Shown here piece after piece: positions 61,037 to 64,000 of a stretch of DNA of 64,000 bases. Source of the stretch: Ectobacillus funiculus (GTDB taxonomy: Bacteria > Bacillota > Bacilli > Bacillales > Bacillaceae_G); the NCBI RefSeq assembly GCF_042429435.1, contig NZ_JBHMAF010000100.1, one strand, 5' to 3'. The position numbers and the translations under genes were made by a program. The notes below the pieces were generated by a model. That model saw only the letters and a list, made by a program, of their open reading frames with translations, made no database searches and was not told where the DNA came from. How positions within the stretch are numbered: position 1 is the stretch's first letter; every line of letters starts with the position of its first letter.

Positions 61037-61327
61037 ATGATTCTTAAGCCTTTTAAGGGGGTGAGCAAGATATCGCAAGCTGGAATTTTTGACTTACATA
61101 CCCGGGCAACTTTTCAGGCGCTTGTTCATGCGATTATCCCAGATGCTCTTTGGATTACAACATTGGGAGTTGCTTATGCTGCTAGGGGACTTACTGAATC
61201 GATTCGGGCGGATGTTAGTTTAATGTTCTCTAAAATTATCATGAAAAAGACGATGGCTGGTTTAACGTTAAAACAATATTTAGAACAGCATGAATGGCTG
61301 CGCATTCCTCCTTACTACAAAGAATAA
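61037..61327 (+). CDS. Small hypothetical protein
   Basis: 96 residues with GAAGGAAATCA before the ATG. One possible amphipathic or weakly hydrophobic stretch (ALVHAIIPDALWITTLGVAYAA), a basic middle and a C-terminal helix. I recognise no family. It stands alone and has a terminator about 60 bases downstream, which supports a real gene. Confidence 0.5.
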   Translation: MILKPFKGVSKISQAGIFDLHTRATFQALVHAIIPDALWITTLGVAYAARGLTESIRADVSLMFSKIIMKKTMAGLTLKQYLEQHEWLRIPPYYKE

Positions 61328-61390
61328 ATGCTGATAATCCTCGGTTTATCTTTTAGTATAAGCTAGTTTTTATCGAGAATCACCGTTTGA

Positions 61391-61418
61391 CCGTACCGTA
61401 AGTGGGTACGGTTTTTAT
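61391..61418. terminator. Terminator after the small gene
   Basis: CCGTACC / GGTACGG hairpin with five T; the minus strand could also use it. Confidence 0.75.
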
Positions 61419-61419
61419 A

Positions 61420-61650
61420 CTAATATGGAATAGTAATAATACATAACAAAGTAGTTAACAGGAATCCTGATGCTGCAAAATAAGTATCAGCACCATATTT
61501 ATTGGGAATAGGGAGAAAGTGTTGGAGCAGATGGTATCCCAGAAACTCATACGGCAATAATAAGCAGTGAGACTGGAACAGGCAAAGCAACAAAAGGAAA
61601 TAATAAAGGGATGACCAGAAGATTTGCGGAGTTTCTGTTTGTTTTAAGGA
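61420..61650 (-). other. Possible membrane-protein relic on the minus strand
   Basis: A minus-strand frame ending at 61420 reads like a hydrophobic protein tail (SSLYYFLLLLCLFQSHCLLL, ADTYFAASGFLLTTLLCI). No start with a ribosome site exists, and further upstream it runs into the LacI gene. It may be a gene remnant or chance in AT-rich DNA. Confidence 0.2.
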
Positions 61651-61657
61651 AAGTATT

Positions 61658-61674
61658 GTTTGAAAACGATTTCT
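61658..61674. promoter_or_regulatory. LacI/cre-type operator upstream of the LacI gene
   Basis: TTTGAAAACGATTTCTT has the GAAAACG-A-TTTC core and fits the cre consensus except one position. It lies about 75 bases before the regulator start, so autoregulation or CcpA control is plausible. Confidence 0.5.
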
Positions 61675-61744
61675 TTGGTATGTTTTAAATATAAGTTTAC
61701 TAAAATTACATAAAAACAGTAAATTAATGGAGTAGATGATTAAG

Positions 61745-62770
61745 ATGGCAACGATAAAAGATATTGCAGAGCAGGCCAATGTTTCCACTGCAACGGTATC
61801 AAGGATTTTAAATAATGATCCATCTCTTTCGGTTTCAGGGAACACAAGGAAAAAAGTGTTGGAAGTAGTGAGTGAATTAAATTATCAGCCGGTGAAAAGA
61901 AATAAAACAAAATCAGTTAAGGCAAAAGAGTCTTATAATATCGGCTTAGTTTTGGCCAATGATGAAGCAATTGATCCTTATTTCATGTCTATTAGGAAGG
62001 GGATTGAAAGTATATGTAATGAATACTCATTAAACATTGCCTCTGTTTTTAATATTGGTAAGAGTCATTTTTCAGCTGCCGTTATGGCTGACTTGGAAGG
62101 TCTCATTGTTCTTGGTGATGTAAATATTAAAGAGCTGCAAGAGGTTTATAGTAAGAATAATAACATTGTATTTGTGGATTTTTTACCGGAAAAAGAGAAT
62201 TGCGATGTAGTTATCGCAGATTTTGAAACGGCAACATGTGAGATTATGAACTATTTGTTTAGTCAGGGACATAGTCGAATTGCGTATATAGGCGGAAAAG
62301 GATTAATCAGAAGCATTCATAATGGAAGAATGATAGAGAAAGAAGATATCCGGAAAAGTGCCTATGAGCGTATTATGAAAGAAAAAGGATTGTACCAATC
62401 AGAACACATCCTTCTAGGGGAGTTTGGCTCAATGAGTGGATATACATTAATGAAAAAATTAATGGAACAGGAATCCTTACCTACTGCGCTCGTCGTTGCA
62501 AGTGATCCGATGGCGATAGGGGTAATTCGGGCATTACATGAAGCTGGTATCAAAGTTCCAGAAGATATTTCAGTTATTAGTTTTGATGATATCGAAGCTT
62601 CAGCCTTTTTAAACCCAACTCTTTCTACAGTAAAGATCCCGACTGAGGAAATGGGGAAAACTTCAGTTAAGCTTTTGTATGATCGCTTAAAAAGCAGGAG
62701 AGAAGTACCTTTAAAGGTTACTTTGCCAACGGAACTCGTTTTAAGGGATAGTACAGGTCCCAAAGCTTGA
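61745..62770 (+). CDS. LacI-family regulator, LacR/GalR-like
   Basis: 341 residues. HTH (ATIKDIAEQANVSTATVSRILNNDPSLSV) and a sensor domain that follows the pattern of the galactoside regulators of bacilli (FSQGHSRIAYIGG, IRKSAYERIMKEKGLY, PEDISVISFDDIEASAFLNPTLSTV, ELVLRDST). ATG 61745 matches family starts, with TGGAG 12 bases upstream; ATG 61736 is the alternative. It precedes a LacY-type symporter, whose promoter holds a matching operator, so it probably represses it in the absence of a galactoside or other oligosaccharide. Confidence 0.87.
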   Translation: MATIKDIAEQANVSTATVSRILNNDPSLSVSGNTRKKVLEVVSELNYQPVKRNKTKSVKAKESYNIGLVLANDEAIDPYFMSIRKGIESICNEYSLNIASVFNIGKSHFSAAVMADLEGLIVLGDVNIKELQEVYSKNNNIVFVDFLPEKENCDVVIADFETATCEIMNYLFSQGHSRIAYIGGKGLIRSIHNGRMIEKEDIRKSAYERIMKEKGLYQSEHILLGEFGSMSGYTLMKKLMEQESLPTALVVASDPMAIGVIRALHEAGIKVPEDISVISFDDIEASAFLNPTLSTVKIPTEEMGKTSVKLLYDRLKSRREVPLKVTLPTELVLRDSTGPKA

Positions 62771-62800
62771 TATATTTGTTTAAAAAATGGATAAAATACG

Positions 62801-62846
62801 AGAAGACCTTTTCTTACATGTAACAAAGAGAAGGTCTTCTTTTTTA
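62801..62846. terminator. Terminator between the LacI gene and the symporter gene
   Basis: GAAGACCTT.TCTT / AAGA.AAGGTCTTC hairpin with six T. Confidence 0.85.
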
Positions 62847-63056
62847 ACTTGAAGAATGTTAGTTGCACGAAGGGTATATCAGGTTATGTTTAGTAAAATA
62901 AAAGTTAATTTATAATTATTTTACTAGTTATATCAGAGTTATTTACAGGTAAATATTCTTTTTTAGTGAAAAAATAGATAAAACATATTGAATGTATGCG
63001 CTATTTTTGGTACAGTTGTTTTAGTAAAGTTTATGTATTTTAACTAGTTATATTGA

Positions 63057-63070
63057 TGCAAACGTTTTAC
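63057..63070. promoter_or_regulatory. LacI-type operator before the LacY-like gene
   Basis: TGCAAACGTTTTAC contains the AAACGTTT core palindrome recognised by LacI/CcpA proteins, 39 bases before the start codon. The rest of the 340-bp gap is AT-rich promoter sequence. Confidence 0.5.
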
Positions 63071-63108
63071 TAATGAGAATGAAATATTAGTTAAAGGGGC
63101 AGGTTGAA

Positions 63109-64000
63109 GTGGTAAAACTTAATAAGAATTATTGGTTGTTTGGGGTCTTCTTTCTTCTTTATTTCTTTATTTGGGCAGCATGTACGATGTTTTTGTCTTT
63201 ATGGCTGACAAATGTAGGCGGTTTGAGCTCTACAAAGACAGGTATGATATTCTCAGCCATATCCATCGCAGCTATTTGTTATCAGCCATTTTTTGGAATC
63301 CTTGCAGATAAGCTAGGCTTAAAAAAGAACTTACTCTGGTTTTTTATTTTTCTGTTAGTTTTTATTGGGCCATTCTTCATTTATGTATTTCCGGCATTGT
63401 TAAAGACAAATATTATTTTGGCGGCTATCGTTGGAGGCGCTTACCTCGGGGCTATCTTTAATGGCGGGGTAGGAGCGATTGAAGCTTATATAGAGAAAGT
63501 GAGTCATGCGAATCATTTTGAATATGGACGAGTTAGAGTATTTGGGAACATAGGTGCTGCAACGAGTACTTTTGTAACCGGTCATTTATTCAATACAAAT
63601 CCTAATTTAGTCTTCTGGATCAGTACAGTTGCGGCTATTTTATTAGCAGTAATTTTTAGTTTTGCGAAAATGGATGAATCAAGTTCTGAAGCAGTGCATC
63701 ATCAAAATGAACGATCAGTACCAAAAGGATCGACTCTAGCTCTTTTCAAAAATAAGAAATTCTGGTTTTTTACCTTATACGTTCTTGGGGTTGGCTGTGT
63801 ATATGATGTATATGATCAACAATTCCCAGTATATTTTACACATTTCTTTTCCACAGCAGATAAGGGTACAGAAATTTTTGGTAACCTTGTTACCTTACAA
63901 ATTTTCCTTGAAGCGATTGTTATGATTTTAGCACCATTTATTATTAATAAAATTGGCGCAAAAAATGCCCTGATCTATGCTGGATTTATCATGTCATTCA
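63109..64000 (+). CDS. LacY-family oligosaccharide:H+ symporter, N-terminal part
   Basis: The frame begins with GTG, eight bases after AAAGGGGC, and continues past the window end (297 codons visible). It aligns to E. coli LacY from the first helix (NYWLFGVFFLLYFFIW) through TGMIFSAISIAAICYQPFFGILADKLGLKKN (in parts), IEAYIEKVS..FEYGRVRVFG and GCVYDVYDQQF. The counterparts of LacY Glu126, Arg144, Asp237 and Asp240 are present. The counterpart of Trp151 is Ala, that of Glu269 is Ile, and a Glu appears at the Asn272 position. It imports an oligosaccharide with protons, but perhaps not lactose. Confidence 0.88.
   Translation, partial: MVKLNKNYWLFGVFFLLYFFIWAACTMFLSLWLTNVGGLSSTKTGMIFSAISIAAICYQPFFGILADKLGLKKNLLWFFIFLLVFIGPFFIYVFPALLKTNIILAAIVGGAYLGAIFNGGVGAIEAYIEKVSHANHFEYGRVRVFGNIGAATSTFVTGHLFNTNPNLVFWISTVAAILLAVIFSFAKMDESSSEAVHHQNERSVPKGSTLALFKNKKFWFFTLYVLGVGCVYDVYDQQFPVYFTHFFSTADKGTEIFGNLVTLQIFLEAIVMILAPFIINKIGAKNALIYAGFIMSF

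Noticed and set aside
61420..61845. 141-codon minus-strand open frame overlapping the LacI gene
   Set aside because: Its first third is antisense to the LacI coding region and no ribosome site was found. Only the hydrophobic 3' part is kept, as a doubtful relic.

Overview
The window is chromosomal DNA from a spore-forming member of the Bacillales, most likely Bacillaceae. It is low-GC, Shine-Dalgarno sites are strong (AAGGAGG type), and many proteins read like close homologues of Bacillus subtilis or B. cereus proteins (IolG, IolI, GlpX, PucF/G/H/I/R, CsoR/CopZ/CopA, prolyl 4-hydroxylase). Spore-germination genes are present. I cannot name the species.

Layout. (1) 1-4.3 kb: a reduced inositol locus with an IolT-type transporter (cut by the window edge), a LacI-family regulator, iolG and iolI. 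(2) 4.5-12.4 kb: a Na+/amino-acid symporter, a TetR regulator divergent from a DHA2 drug exporter, an orphan LacI regulator, a YdeI/OmdA-like protein and an SDR oxidoreductase. (3) 12.9-30 kb: a large galactitol-type PTS locus. A first gatB-gatC pair is separated by a small spore-germination operon (gerC-gerB plus a 47-codon membrane peptide, with a possible scar of the missing A subunit) from the main run: PRD activator, EIIA, two nearly identical EIIB genes, a second EIIC, GatD-like dehydrogenase, GatY-like aldolase, PfkB kinase, HPr, enzyme I, GlpX and a secreted sugar-binding protein. The two PTS promoters share a conserved block at the same distance from their -35 elements. (4) 30-36.9 kb: RpiR regulator, convergent 1-phosphofructokinase, panB with a truncated panC joined to Tn3-transposase debris, prolyl 4-hydroxylase, an IS3 transposase scar, DUF523 and DUF2294 genes. 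(5) 37-53 kb: a purine/urate catabolic island (two NCS2 permeases, uraD, pucM, a two-Rossmann flavoprotein where a uricase would be expected, pucR, pucF, pucG, an FAH-family hydrolase, pucH, sstT, pucI). (6) 53.4-57.9 kb: copper homeostasis (csoR, copZ, copA and a His-rich membrane-anchored protein). (7) 58-64 kb: acyltransferase, DUF445 protein, a small unknown, and a LacI regulator followed by a LacY-family symporter cut by the window end.

A recurrent intergenic element of about 133 bp occurs throughout, with seven full and several partial copies, two of them as tandem pairs. It has two hairpins, and sequence changes in one arm of the first hairpin are matched in the other arm, which points to a conserved folded structure. 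The second hairpin looks like a transcription terminator.

The observations most worth following are this repeat family, the candidate non-uricase urate hydroxylase, the PTS locus with its own HPr and EI and duplicated IIB/IIC subunits under paired promoters, and the small peptide in the germination operon.
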